DNA of 64,000 bases from DCFW01 sp963790715 (GCA_963790715.1 CAWBPN010000008.1:1-64000), one strand, 5' to 3'; shown: positions 41,310-50,009, counted from the first letter of the stretch. Numbers and translations: made by a program. The notes: generated by a model from the letters alone, not told the origin.

Positions 41310-42590
41310 TTATTTATCTTCTTCAAACTCCGCTTTCAAAATGCGTAATACTTCATCAACTGTATTTTCCTCCAGATCAGCCTTTTCAATCAACATCTCA
41401 CGCGGAGCATTAATAACAGCTTTAGCCGTATCAATACCTATTGATTTTATAGCCTCAATTACCCAACCGTCAATTTCGTCCCTAAATTCATCCAGGTAAA
41501 TATCCTCTTCATTTTCATCAACACCTGCAGGTAAATCACGGAATACATCAATAGTATATTCAGTCAGCATGCTGGCTAACTTAATATTCAATCCGCCCTT
41601 ACCGATAGCCAGCGAAACTTCTTCAGGTTTCAAATGTACTTCGGCTTTATGATTCTCTTCATCAAGTTTCATGTCCGTTATCTTAGCCGGACTTAAAGCA
41701 CGCTGAATAAACAATGATATATTTGACGTATAATTAATCACATCAATATTTTCGTTTCTCAGTTCCCTGACGATGCCATGTATGCGGCTTCCTTTAACAC
41801 CGACGCAGGCTCCTACCGGATCAATGCGGTCATCATACGATTCCACAGCCACCTTGGCACGTTCGCCTGGAATACGTGCAACCTTTTTTATCGTTATCAG
41901 TCCGTCATTTATCTCAGGTACTTCCATCTCCAGCAATCTTTCAAGAAAGACGGGAGCCGTACGCGAAAGAATGATTTTCGGATTATTATTCCTATTATCC
42001 ACACGGGCTACTACAGCACGAACAGTTTCACCTTTGCGATAAAAGTCTGCCGGGATTTGCTCAGTCTTCGGCAACAACAGCTCGTTACCTTCATCATCAA
42101 GCAACAAGATTTCCTTCTTCCATATCTGATAAACCTCAGCACTTATAATAGTACCTATTTTATCTGAATATTTAGTGTAAATACCATCCTTTTCCAATTC
42201 AAGTATTTTTGAAGACAGTGTTTGACGCAAGTTAAGAATAGCTCGGCGTCCGAAATCAGCGAAATGTACTTCGGTAGTCACCTCTTCACCCTCTTCATAA
42301 GACGCATCTATTTTCTTAGCATCCGTCAATGATATTTCCAGATTCGGGTCTTTCAAATCCTCATTATTAACAACCTTAAGGTTGCGCCATATTTCAAAGT
42401 CACCTTTATCAGGATTTACTATCACATCATAATTTTCATCCGTACCGAACATTTTGGCAATAACACTTCTGAAAGATTCCTCCAATACACTTACCATTGT
42501 CGTCTTATCAATATTCTTAAGTTCCTTGAATTCCTTAAAAGTATCAACTAAACTAATTGTCTCCTCTGTTTTCTTAGCCATTTTATTCAA
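41310..42590 (-). CDS. nusA: Transcription termination/antitermination factor NusA
   Basis: RNA polymerase accessory factor, 426 residues. The N-terminal polymerase-binding domain, an S1 domain (about 135-200) and KH domains (GACVGVKGSRIHGIVRELRNENIDVI, then LAIGKGGLNIKLA) are in the expected order. The two acidic C-terminal repeats of E. coli NusA are absent. The frame opens at MNKMAKK and the start may be the second methionine. The 3' end of rimP overlaps its first codons by 8 bp. Confidence 0.95.
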   Translation of the reverse strand: MNKMAKKTEETISLVDTFKEFKELKNIDKTTMVSVLEESFRSVIAKMFGTDENYDVIVNPDKGDFEIWRNLKVVNNEDLKDPNLEISLTDAKKIDASYEEGEEVTTEVHFADFGRRAILNLRQTLSSKILELEKDGIYTKYSDKIGTIISAEVYQIWKKEILLLDDEGNELLLPKTEQIPADFYRKGETVRAVVARVDNRNNNPKIILSRTAPVFLERLLEMEVPEINDGLITIKKVARIPGERAKVAVESYDDRIDPVGACVGVKGSRIHGIVRELRNENIDVINYTSNISLFIQRALSPAKITDMKLDEENHKAEVHLKPEEVSLAIGKGGLNIKLASMLTEYTIDVFRDLPAGVDENEEDIYLDEFRDEIDGWVIEAIKSIGIDTAKAVINAPREMLIEKADLEENTVDEVLRILKAEFEEDK

Positions 42591-43050
42591 AACTAATTAA
42601 ATATTTCGTATATTTTATTTCATCATAACCGAAAGTTTCATCGACAGCAACCATCTTAGGGCGCTTTTCGCCTTCTTTTTTCAATTTCCTCTGAACCGTG
42701 ACAATAAAATTCTTTTCGTTCGCACTTTTTAATATTCCGGTCATTTTCTTGCCGTCAGCCGTCATCACCTCAACTCTGTCATTAGTATGTATCAGATACT
42801 GTTGCAACACTTTAAAAGGTTGCCCTATGCCAGCTGACCCAACTTCCAATTCATAATCTTCTTTTTCTCTGTCGAGATGTGCCTCAATAAAGCGACTAAG
42901 TTCGGCACAATCTTCAATCCACACGCCATCACGATGGTCGATTTCAACTACAATCTTATTATCATCATTAACATTAATGTCAACAATAAAATATTTTTTA
43001 TCTTTCAACCACTCTTCAACAACCCGATAAATAGTATCTTTTTCTATCAT
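42583..43050 (-). CDS. rimP: Ribosome maturation factor RimP
   Basis: Small-subunit assembly factor, 155 residues. The N-terminal alpha-beta domain contains VEIDHRDGVWIEDCAELSR, and the motif YELEVGSAGIGQPF replaces the commoner LEVSSPGLDRPL. The C-terminal SH3-like part follows. First gene of rimP-nusA-infB, with a promoter and a terminator-like hairpin in its leader. Confidence 0.93.
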   Translation of the reverse strand: MIEKDTIYRVVEEWLKDKKYFIVDINVNDDNKIVVEIDHRDGVWIEDCAELSRFIEAHLDREKEDYELEVGSAGIGQPFKVLQQYLIHTNDRVEVMTADGKKMTGILKSANEKNFIVTVQRKLKKEGEKRPKMVAVDETFGYDEIKYTKYLISFE

Positions 43051-43067
43051 ATTATAAAATTATGAAC

Positions 43068-43092
43068 AAAAAAAGGGCTTAATATCGCCCCT
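43068..43092 (-). promoter_or_regulatory. Terminator-like hairpin in the rimP-nusA-infB leader
   Basis: On the minus strand AGGGGC (43092-43087) pairs with GCCCTT (43078-43073), with one G-U, around the loop GATATTAA. A T-run follows (43074-43068) and rimP starts 18 bp later. It lies after the promoter, so it could act as an attenuator. Confidence 0.55.
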
Positions 43093-43114
43093 CACACTTC
43101 ATCTTTAAACGACG

Positions 43115-43145
43115 CAAAGATACAATAAATCTTTTTCACACACAA
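43115..43145 (-). promoter_or_regulatory. rimP-nusA-infB promoter
   Basis: The minus strand has -33 TTG (43143-43145), a 20-bp spacer and -7 TATCTTTG (43115-43122), about 65 bp before rimP. Confidence 0.65.
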
Positions 43146-43268
43146 TACAATTATCAAAAAAACAATGAAGCTGATTAATTTTATTCAATTATAATATTAT
43201 AAATTTTATCCATTTACTTTCTTAAAGTGTAATAGAATACTACATTTTTTACTATAAGAGATAATATG

Positions 43269-43988
43269 TTACAATTCGCACCTGTAATTTTTTATTTCTT
43301 CACGAAGTTCAAGCGCTTTATTCTCGGTAAATTTATTCATTAACGCCCAAAATTCAGGTCCGTGATTCATTTCGCGTGTATGGCAAAGTTCATGAATCAT
43401 TACGGAACGCATCAAATGTTCAGGTAAAAGGAGTAAAAAGCAACTAAGACTGATATGCTTATAAACCGAGCAACTGCCCCAACGTGTATGTGCCTTGGAT
43501 ATACCAAGCGTATTATACGACAGGTTGCACACATTCGACAACTCTGTCATAATCGGAGGAAAAACACTTTCAGCTTTCCTTACCATCAACTCTGCTATTA
43601 CCTTTTTAAGAAATAATTGAATGTTGTTTTCATTAAATTTTGTGGTTTCGGGGCAAAGAAGTACTATTCCATCATCTTTGGCAGAATGAACCATTACTTT
43701 CTTTTCTCCCTGATACGTTTTTATTACAAGTTTAAAATGAGGTTTCGCAAGGCTGTATCCCGGTTGTATTAATATATTATCTTCTTTCTTTTTGTTGAGC
43801 ATGCGCTTCAGTTGCGGCCTCATATCATTAATTACCTCTATTACCTCTTTCACGGAGGAACCAAGTGGAAGCGTCATTTCAAGTCCTTCATTTCGTAATC
43901 TGAAAATGTATTTCCTTGCCCTGACGTTTATATGAAAATTGATACGCCCTAACTCTTCATCAAATATATGATTTTCGAATAAATCCAT
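43269..43988 (-). CDS. YgjP/WLM-type zinc metalloprotein (M48-like)
   Basis: The 239-residue protein belongs to the YgjP-like family (formerly DUF45), predicted zinc metallopeptidases often found near restriction or repair genes. The metal site reads HELCH at 199-203, followed by a third ligand in MNHGPEFW. The segment LGISKAHTRWGSCS is the family's other signature. There is no signal peptide, so it is cytoplasmic. Its substrate is unknown. It stands alone between the rimP promoter and the DUF4252 operon. Confidence 0.85.
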   Translation of the reverse strand: MDLFENHIFDEELGRINFHINVRARKYIFRLRNEGLEMTLPLGSSVKEVIEVINDMRPQLKRMLNKKKEDNILIQPGYSLAKPHFKLVIKTYQGEKKVMVHSAKDDGIVLLCPETTKFNENNIQLFLKKVIAELMVRKAESVFPPIMTELSNVCNLSYNTLGISKAHTRWGSCSVYKHISLSCFLLLLPEHLMRSVMIHELCHTREMNHGPEFWALMNKFTENKALELREEIKNYRCEL

Positions 43989-44042
43989 GTTTTATATTTT
44001 AATAATACAAAATCTTTCGTTTGCATTTTTGTTTGTATAAAA

Positions 44043-44069
44043 GAGCCCTTAATAAGTAATTAAGGGCTC
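44043..44069 (-). terminator. Terminator of the sigma / DUF4252 operon
   Basis: GAGCCCTTAAT (44043-44053) and ATTAAGGGCTC (44059-44069) are perfect 11-bp arms with a 5-nt loop. TTTTAT follows on the minus strand. It lies 130 bp downstream of the DUF4252 gene. Confidence 0.8.
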
Positions 44070-44198
44070 AATTATAGTTAGTATCTATGAAAAATTTTTA
44101 AAGAACTGAAGCTTCACAGCTTACCAAATAAGCAAAATCTGTTTTAATCAAGCACACTAACAATTTATACATAGTTTAAAAGCAAATGAAAATCTATT

Positions 44199-44684
44199 TT
44201 AATTAGTGGTATTTACTGAAGTTTTTAATCTGTCAATAAATGCCTTATTCATCTTTCCCGTAAAATTAATCACCGAAAAGCTTTTAGTATCACGCATCAC
44301 CATTATCAATTCAACAATTATATTTTTACGCTTCCGAACTCTTATTTCATAAGCGTCTTTTTTCTTTGAATATGACGTATATAACAAAAATCTGTCTGCA
44401 TTTTTTTTAGCCAACGCTATAGCCTCTTTATAATATCGTCTGACATAATTGACTGAAGAAATCATCTGCATACTCTTTATGTCCGAAAGCATTTTCTTCA
44501 TTCCTTCATCATTAATATCAACATTTATCACTTTCTCCATCATCTTGGGACTTATTGTCACACATTTTAAATTATCGTCATTCTTATGGTTTTGCATAAA
44601 TCGTGTTGCGAAGTCTTGTGCACAAAGCGCCACCGAGATAATACAGAAACAAACCAATAATAATAACCTCTTACTCATTTTCAA
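44199..44684 (-). CDS. DUF4252 exported protein
   Basis: The 161-residue protein has a signal peptide ending near LCAQ (about residue 22) and no proper lipobox. The mature part matches the DUF4252 family of small Bacteroidota proteins, with FATRFMQNHKNDDNLKCVTISPKMM at its start and VRKRKNIIVELIMVM later. It overlaps the membrane-protein gene upstream by 8-14 bp, forming a three-gene operon with an ECF sigma factor. Its role is unknown. Context suggests envelope sensing or response. Confidence 0.8.
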   Translation of the reverse strand: MKMSKRLLLLVCFCIISVALCAQDFATRFMQNHKNDDNLKCVTISPKMMEKVINVDINDEGMKKMLSDIKSMQMISSVNYVRRYYKEAIALAKKNADRFLLYTSYSKKKDAYEIRVRKRKNIIVELIMVMRDTKSFSVINFTGKMNKAFIDRLKTSVNTTN

Positions 44685-45204
44685 CCCCTTGATGATTTAC
44701 ACTGCCAAGCGCTCCTTTTGAATGGTGCAAACTATCAGCCTTTTTATTTTCCGATTTAATCATACCCTTTGAAATTTTCTGCAAAGCACTACTTATCTGG
44801 TCATAAGCCATCTTCGGGTCACTATACGTATCTTTATAAGCAGCATAATTATAATCAAGTACATTATTGTCGTTCAAGAAAGTCTGCTGTGCCACATTGC
44901 CCAACATAAAGATTATTGCCACCATTGCCGCAGCCTTTAGCATAGGCATCGCCCTGCCAATGAACGTAAGCTTGCGTGCTTTGACAACCGGCGTATTGAT
45001 GCGCGACAACACCTTTTTATCGAAATCATCGCCCAATTTTTCTTCCCGTTGCGACTTTTCGTAGACGAAAAAGGATTGGTATGGACGTAAATTTTCCGGA
45101 ACATCATTTTGAGAGAAAAACAAATATAATATTTGTTCTTCTTCAAGAGAAGTCTGGCATTGCCAATAACGCTCTAAAAGCTGTTCTATATATTTATAAT
45201 CCAT
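44671..45204 (-). CDS. Single-pass membrane protein, possible anti-sigma factor
   Basis: About 177 residues from the ATG at 45204 (MDYKYIEQLL). Methionines at 45213 and 45210 are alternatives. A cytoplasmic helical N-terminal part (about 1-85) resembles the start of anti-sigma proteins (YIEQLLERYWQCQTSLEEEQIL). One membrane helix (MLKAAAMVAIIFMLGNVA, about 87-104) and a periplasmic tail follow. It overlaps the sigma gene upstream and the DUF4252 gene downstream. No clear zinc-binding HxxxCxxC motif is visible, so the anti-sigma role rests on layout and context. Confidence 0.6.
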   Translation of the reverse strand: MDYKYIEQLLERYWQCQTSLEEEQILYLFFSQNDVPENLRPYQSFFVYEKSQREEKLGDDFDKKVLSRINTPVVKARKLTFIGRAMPMLKAAAMVAIIFMLGNVAQQTFLNDNNVLDYNYAAYKDTYSDPKMAYDQISSALQKISKGMIKSENKKADSLHHSKGALGSVNHQGVENE

Positions 45205-45727
45205 ATTCATCAATGTTTGTAAAACTCTTTTTTATCTTTTGTCTCGCTCTGAACAGATAAACTTTGACCTGTTCTTCGCTAAAATTCAGTATTTTAGAAA
45301 TATCCTTGTAACTCATCCCTTCAATATCCCTCAGCTCCATTATTTCTTTTTGCGGCGAAGGCAATTGCTTCATCAACCTCTGAATGATGTCCAATCTCTC
45401 ATCTCTAATCATCCGTTCATCCATGTTTGCGGCATCACTCCGCTCAGATATTTCCGCTGTCAATTCAACGTTATGCGATTCCACCTTTTGACTTCTGTCA
45501 TTTGCCAAATTACGGCAAATCGTTATGCTATAGGCCTCAATGGAATTAATCTCACTCCACTCATCGCGATGCTCCCACACGCGAATCAAAGTATCTTGAA
45601 CAATGTCTTCAGATTCAGCTCTGTCAAAGGTGATTCGAAGAGCTATTCTGAAAAGTTTGTCTTTTAATGGCAAGACATTGTCACGAAAATACTTTTCATC
45701 CATTTCTATATTTAAAGACGGATTCAT
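45194..45727 (-). CDS. ECF-type RNA polymerase sigma factor
   Basis: The 177-residue sigma-70 family protein has only regions 2 and 4. Region 2 includes DKLFRIALRITFDRAESEDIVQDTLIRVWEH (about 19-49). Region 4 includes LPSPQKEIMELRDIEGMSYKDISKILNFSEEQVKVYLFRAR (about 120-163). The start may be the internal methionine MDEKYF. It overlaps the downstream membrane-protein gene, as sigma and anti-sigma genes often do. Confidence 0.93.
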   Translation of the reverse strand: MNPSLNIEMDEKYFRDNVLPLKDKLFRIALRITFDRAESEDIVQDTLIRVWEHRDEWSEINSIEAYSITICRNLANDRSQKVESHNVELTAEISERSDAANMDERMIRDERLDIIQRLMKQLPSPQKEIMELRDIEGMSYKDISKILNFSEEQVKVYLFRARQKIKKSFTNIDEYGL

Positions 45728-45759
45728 GAAGTAAAAGTTACAGCATATAGATAATTTTT

Positions 45760-46533
45760 TTATTTACGTATTATTGTGGCATGACTACCGCATATATCTT
45801 GAAAAGAAGTAATGACAACACTGACAACCCCTACTCTTATTGCAGAGAAAGCATTTTCGAGTTTTGGTAGCATGCCACCGCTAATTACACCTTCGGTCTT
45901 AAGCTTATCATAATTATCGGACGTGATAACCGGGATAACGCTGTCATCATCATGTTCATCCCTTAATACTCCTTTCTTTTCAAAGCAGTATGTAAGCGTA
46001 ACATCGAAGTACTCTGCCAAAGTTTTGGCAACTTCAGCGGCAATTGTGTCGGAATTAGTGTTAAGCATATTACCGTGCCCGTCATGTGTCAACGGAGCCA
46101 TTACCGGAATTATTCCATGCATGATTAGTTCAGAGAGGATTTTGCCGTTCACGCTTTTTACGTCACCGACAAATCCGTAATCAACATCTTTAAACGGTCG
46201 CTTTACCGAACGTATCACATCCATATCTGCGCCTGTCAATCCGATGGCATTCAATCCGATACTTTGCAATTGAGCTACCACATTTTTATTTACCAAACCG
46301 CCATAAACCATTGTGACGACACGCAACATATCCGCATCCGTCACACGCCGGCCATTAACCATTTGCGTTTCAATACCCAGTTGGGTTGCAAGTTGAGTTG
46401 CACTTCTTCCCCCACCGTGCACAAGTACTTTATATCCTTGTATCTTAGAAAAATCATGAAGAAGCTTCGACAACGAGTCTGCATCTTCAACAACTTTTCC
46501 GCCTACCTTTACTATTGTAAGTTTATCTTTCAT
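45760..46533 (-). CDS. argB: Acetylglutamate kinase (or N-succinylglutamate kinase)
   Basis: Second step of arginine synthesis, 257 residues, amino-acid kinase fold. Motifs are VKVGGKVVE (residues 7-15), VLVHGGGRSATQLATQLG (about 36-53) and MLNTNSDTIAAEVAKTLAEYF. In Bacteroides fragilis the pathway uses succinylated intermediates. Whether this enzyme does so cannot be read here. Its start overlaps the end of speA by 4 bp, coupling arginine supply and decarboxylation. Confidence 0.92.
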   Translation of the reverse strand: MKDKLTIVKVGGKVVEDADSLSKLLHDFSKIQGYKVLVHGGGRSATQLATQLGIETQMVNGRRVTDADMLRVVTMVYGGLVNKNVVAQLQSIGLNAIGLTGADMDVIRSVKRPFKDVDYGFVGDVKSVNGKILSELIMHGIIPVMAPLTHDGHGNMLNTNSDTIAAEVAKTLAEYFDVTLTYCFEKKGVLRDEHDDDSVIPVITSDNYDKLKTEGVISGGMLPKLENAFSAIRVGVVSVVITSFQDICGSHATIIRK

Positions 46534-48425
46534 TTCTCCAAATATGTATAACCGTATAGTCCGGAACGATAATTCGATAAAAATTCTTTTCCTTCTTCCA
46601 ACGATATTTTTCCTTCCTTAACCGATTTGCCAACCCATGTTTCAAGCGTGCGTACCAGCTTTTTAGGACTATATTGCACATAGTCAAGTACTTCGGCCAC
46701 CGTTTCGCCGTCGATAATCTGATCAATGGTATATCCTTTATCATTCACCGTAACATGCACGGCATTCGTATCACCGAAAAGATTATGCATATCACCCAAT
46801 ATTTCCTGATAAGCGCCGACAAGAAAAACGCCGAGATAATACGGTTCCTTAGGGCGTAAATGATGTACAGGTAAATAGTTTTGTATGTTTCGCGGTGAAA
46901 TAAAGTTAGCTATCTTGCCGTCGGAGTCGCAAGTAATGTCCTGTATCGTACAAACCTTATCCGGCTTTTCATCCAACCGTTCAATAGGCATAACGGGAAA
47001 TATCTGATCTATAGCCCATGAATCAGGCAAACTTTGGAACAGAGAAAAATTACAAAAATACTTGTCGGCCAGTAGTTTTGACAATTGGCGGAATTCATCC
47101 GGGACATGTTTCAGAGCTTGGGCCATTTGATTTATTTCGCGGGTGATAGACCAATACAAGCGTTCTATCTTGGCACGTGTCTCCAGATTAACGATGCCGT
47201 GGCTGAACAAGTCAAGTCCTTCTTCCCTTATTTGCTGCGCATCATGCCATGATTCAAGCATGTGATTCTGATTAAGTGTATTCCAAATATCATACAATTC
47301 ACGGACCAATTCATGATCATCGTCGGATATTTCCACATTATCATCCCATTCTGGAAGTGAAGCCGTCTCAAGCGCTTCAATGATGAGAACTGAATGGTGT
47401 GCAGTCAGTGAGCGTCCGCTTTCCGTTATTATGTTAGGATGCGGTATACCGTTTTTATCACTTGCGTCAACCATCGTAGATATGGAATCGTTTACATATT
47501 CTTGTATTGAATAATTTACACTACTTTCACTATCGGCAGAACGTGTACCATCGTAATCAACGCCCAAACCACCGCCAACATCAACAAATTCAACTTTGAA
47601 ACCCAATTTATGAAGTTGCACATAGAATTGTGAAGCCTCGCGCAGGGCAGTCTTTATACGCCGTATATTGGTAACCTGACTTCCGATATGGAAATGAATA
47701 AGTTTCAAACAATCCTTCATTCCACTATTTTCCAAAAAGTCAAGCGCATCCAGCAATTCACTTGACGTCAAGCCGAACTTACTGCCATCGCCGCCACTTT
47801 CTTCCCATTTTCCACTTCCCGAAGAAGCCAACTTTATACGAATGCCGATGTTGGGACGAACATTCAATTGATGAGCCTTCTTCGCTATCAACTTCAGTTC
47901 GTTCATTTTTTCAACAACAAGGAATATCCGCTTACCCATTTTCTGAGCAAGCAAAGCCAGTTCTATATAACTTTCGTCCTTATAGCCATTACAAATGATT
48001 AGCGAATCCGAATCGGTGTTTACAGCTATAACAGCATGCAACTCCGGTTTGGAACCAGCTTCCAGACCGAGATTAAATTTCTTCCCATGGCTGATTATTT
48101 CCTCAACCACAGGTTTCATTTGATTAACTTTTATGGGATATATGATATAATTTTGTGCCTTATAATCATATTCGACAGAAGCATTGGCGAAACATGTCGA
48201 TAGCTTTTCAATTCTATTGTCCAAAATATCCGGGAACCTAATCAACATAGGTGGAGTTACATCCCTCAGCGACAACTCATCGACCAACTCTTTCAAATCA
48301 ACTTCAATGCCATCTTTCTTAGGCGTAACAACGACATGCCCCTTCTCATTTATTTTAAAATATGAGGTACCCCAACCTAAGATGTTGTATAGTTCTTCCG
48401 AATCTTCAATGCGCCATTTTCTCAT
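46530..48425 (-). CDS. speA: Biosynthetic arginine decarboxylase
   Basis: PLP enzyme that turns arginine to agmatine for polyamine synthesis, 631 residues, the SpeA (alanine-racemase fold) type. The PLP lysine is in YPIKVNQMKPV (about 100). Family motifs GLEAGSKPELHAV, LIHFHIGSQVTNI and VDVGGGLGVDYDGTRS are intact. It is translationally coupled to argB. A -7 box lies upstream at 48464-48471. Confidence 0.97.
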   Translation of the reverse strand: MRKWRIEDSEELYNILGWGTSYFKINEKGHVVVTPKKDGIEVDLKELVDELSLRDVTPPMLIRFPDILDNRIEKLSTCFANASVEYDYKAQNYIIYPIKVNQMKPVVEEIISHGKKFNLGLEAGSKPELHAVIAVNTDSDSLIICNGYKDESYIELALLAQKMGKRIFLVVEKMNELKLIAKKAHQLNVRPNIGIRIKLASSGSGKWEESGGDGSKFGLTSSELLDALDFLENSGMKDCLKLIHFHIGSQVTNIRRIKTALREASQFYVQLHKLGFKVEFVDVGGGLGVDYDGTRSADSESSVNYSIQEYVNDSISTMVDASDKNGIPHPNIITESGRSLTAHHSVLIIEALETASLPEWDDNVEISDDDHELVRELYDIWNTLNQNHMLESWHDAQQIREEGLDLFSHGIVNLETRAKIERLYWSITREINQMAQALKHVPDEFRQLSKLLADKYFCNFSLFQSLPDSWAIDQIFPVMPIERLDEKPDKVCTIQDITCDSDGKIANFISPRNIQNYLPVHHLRPKEPYYLGVFLVGAYQEILGDMHNLFGDTNAVHVTVNDKGYTIDQIIDGETVAEVLDYVQYSPKKLVRTLETWVGKSVKEGKISLEEGKEFLSNYRSGLYGYTYLEK

Positions 48426-48463
48426 TTCAAAATCACACTAATATTTGCAAATTAATAATATTG

Positions 48464-48471
48464 CAAAAATA
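48464..48471 (-). promoter_or_regulatory. speA-argB -7 promoter box
   Basis: The minus strand reads TATTTTTG, 38 bp before the speA start. No clear -33 box. Confidence 0.45.
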
Positions 48472-48529
48472 GTGATAAATCTGCACACACCGAAGAAAGC
48501 TTTTGCTTTTTAAAAGGATTAACTATAAA

Positions 48530-49099
48530 TTATGCTCTTAAGAACTGTCCTAATTCAAAATATGTCTTTTTTACAAGATTCTTATATTGCTGAACTATAA
48601 AGTTCTTCAGCATCGGGTTGATCGTTATGCTCTTTTCGACAAAATCATTAATTCTGTACAGGCAATTATTTTCATAAGCCTGAGAATGCAATACTATTAC
48701 GGCATTTGAAGGAAAAGGTAACCATTTGGTAAGGAAATTATAAGGTAAATCTCTCGTCAACTCATCAATGACACCATTCAGCATTTCATCCTTTTTATTC
48801 TCGGACAAGATGCGAACAACAGTTATATAATTGCTTTCCAGCGGAATGTTATATGCTACACGCAGTTGTTCACAGTATTGAGGCATTTTACCCATTCGAT
48901 CCAAAGGAGTATCTTCTTTCTGTACAGCGTGCCATGCACGTGCAATCATACTAACTGCTAATTTATTGAATGCTATTGTTGCATACTGACGACCTCTTAA
49001 ATAGTCCAATATAGCTAAGAACCAATAATAGTCATAAACAGATGTAGTATCATCAAATATGTTAGATAAAGGTTGTTTGTTATTAAAAGCTGTATACAT
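48530..49099 (-). CDS. Protein resembling the N-terminal domain of HNH endonuclease family proteins
   Basis: The 189-residue protein is mostly helical with no signal or membrane segment. Segments YYWFLAILDYLRGR, IAFNKLAVSMIARAWHAVQ and LTRDLPYNFLTKWL recall, from memory, the helical N-terminal domain of a family of HNH endonuclease-domain proteins of restriction type. Those proteins continue into a C-terminal HNH nuclease. This one stops at FELGQFLRA and has no HNH motif, and the sequence after the stop does not carry one in this frame. It could be a truncated remnant or a free-standing DNA-binding domain. It is inserted between aroK and speA, with no methylase or other defence gene nearby. 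A database search would settle the family. Confidence 0.45.
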   Translation of the reverse strand: MYTAFNNKQPLSNIFDDTTSVYDYYWFLAILDYLRGRQYATIAFNKLAVSMIARAWHAVQKEDTPLDRMGKMPQYCEQLRVAYNIPLESNYITVVRILSENKKDEMLNGVIDELTRDLPYNFLTKWLPFPSNAVIVLHSQAYENNCLYRINDFVEKSITINPMLKNFIVQQYKNLVKKTYFELGQFLRA

Positions 49100-49225
49100 A
49101 ATGTTTTAATTTAATTGATTAATTGTCGCCGTTGTCAGTGTTGTTTTGCAAAAATCTATATTTTTCACGATATAACAAAACAAAATCTTCTTTTTTTCAA
49201 AAACTTAGCAGTTCTTTCGCGAAAT

Positions 49226-49753
49226 TCACAACACCAACATTGTTCTGAACCTATTGGCCGATTTGACGACTTGCTCTCTGTTATCTAATTCATCCGCGCA
49301 AAATGTGTATTTTGCCTGTGAATAATAAGGTAGGCGTTCTTGCAACCCTTCATGTATGAATGCGCGCAGTTCTTCTCCCGTTTTTCCTTTTAAAACCGGC
49401 CTTACATGAACTGCCAGCTTCAAACGGTTATACAACACATTTTCATCCACTGAAAGAAACACAGTATCTCCGATGGAATTCATATATTGCATATTATCAA
49501 AGAAGCAAGGCACTCCACCTCCTGTGGCAACAACCACATCTTCAAAGCAACCTACTTCATGAAGAATATTACGTTCTATCTTCCTGAACATCTCTTCACC
49601 CGATTCGGCAAATATTTGTCTAACCGAGCGGTGGAATCGTTCCTCAATATACTGATCCATATCAATAAACGACAGATTCATATTTTTAGACAATACTTTG
49701 CCTAAAGTTGTTTTGCCGGCTCCCATATATCCGACCAGAAATATTCTCGTCAT
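49226..49753 (-). CDS. aroK: Shikimate kinase
   Basis: Phosphorylates shikimate in aromatic amino-acid synthesis, 175 residues. Walker A GYMGAGKTTLGK lies at residues 8-19. Shikimate-binding residues are in FIDMDQYIEE and GEEMFRKIE. ATGGGVPC and the lid RPVLKG are intact. It overlaps the small basic gene upstream by 4 bp. Confidence 0.96.
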   Translation of the reverse strand: MTRIFLVGYMGAGKTTLGKVLSKNMNLSFIDMDQYIEERFHRSVRQIFAESGEEMFRKIERNILHEVGCFEDVVVATGGGVPCFFDNMQYMNSIGDTVFLSVDENVLYNRLKLAVHVRPVLKGKTGEELRAFIHEGLQERLPYYSQAKYTFCADELDNREQVVKSANRFRTMLVL

Positions 49754-49953
49754 GCTTTTTTTGATTTATGCCTATTTGCACGACGTTTGCGGTACTCTTC
49801 TTTCATTTTCGCAGAGCCGGAGCCGTGAGAGCCATGAACATAAGCCAATTTTTTTGCTTTGGTCTTTACTTTATTAGAATCATCTTTTTGGGTGTCATTA
49901 CCGGCACCCTTAAAGACTAGACCATTCATCATTATATCATCAATATCTGTCAT
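49750..49953 (-). CDS. Small basic protein of unknown function
   Basis: The 67-residue protein has an acidic start (MTDIDDIMMNG) and a strongly basic C-terminus (EEYRKRRANRHKSKKA), plus a Gly/Ser/His stretch (HGSHGSGSAK). It is not a ribosomal protein that I recognise. It overlaps aroK by 4 bp (ATGA) and is preceded by two -7 boxes, so it is probably translated. The basic tail suggests nucleic-acid binding. Confidence 0.6.
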   Translation of the reverse strand: MTDIDDIMMNGLVFKGAGNDTQKDDSNKVKTKAKKLAYVHGSHGSGSAKMKEEYRKRRANRHKSKKA

Positions 49954-49972
49954 ATCTTATGGTTTATCGGTA

Positions 49973-50009
49973 CAAAAATACAAATTTATAAATAAATAAA
50001 TTACCTTTG
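49973..50009. promoter_or_regulatory. Divergent -7 boxes between small basic gene/aroK and rnhA
   Basis: Leftward boxes TATTTTTG (49973-49980) and TAAATTTG (49981-49988) serve the aroK transcript. The rightward box TACCTTTG (50002-50009) serves rnhA, 24 bp before its ATG. Confidence 0.5.

Noticed and set aside
43269..49099. Defence island formed by the YgjP-type metalloprotein and the HNH-like protein
   Set aside because: They are more than 4 kb apart among housekeeping genes, with no methylase, helicase or toxin. Co-function is not supported.
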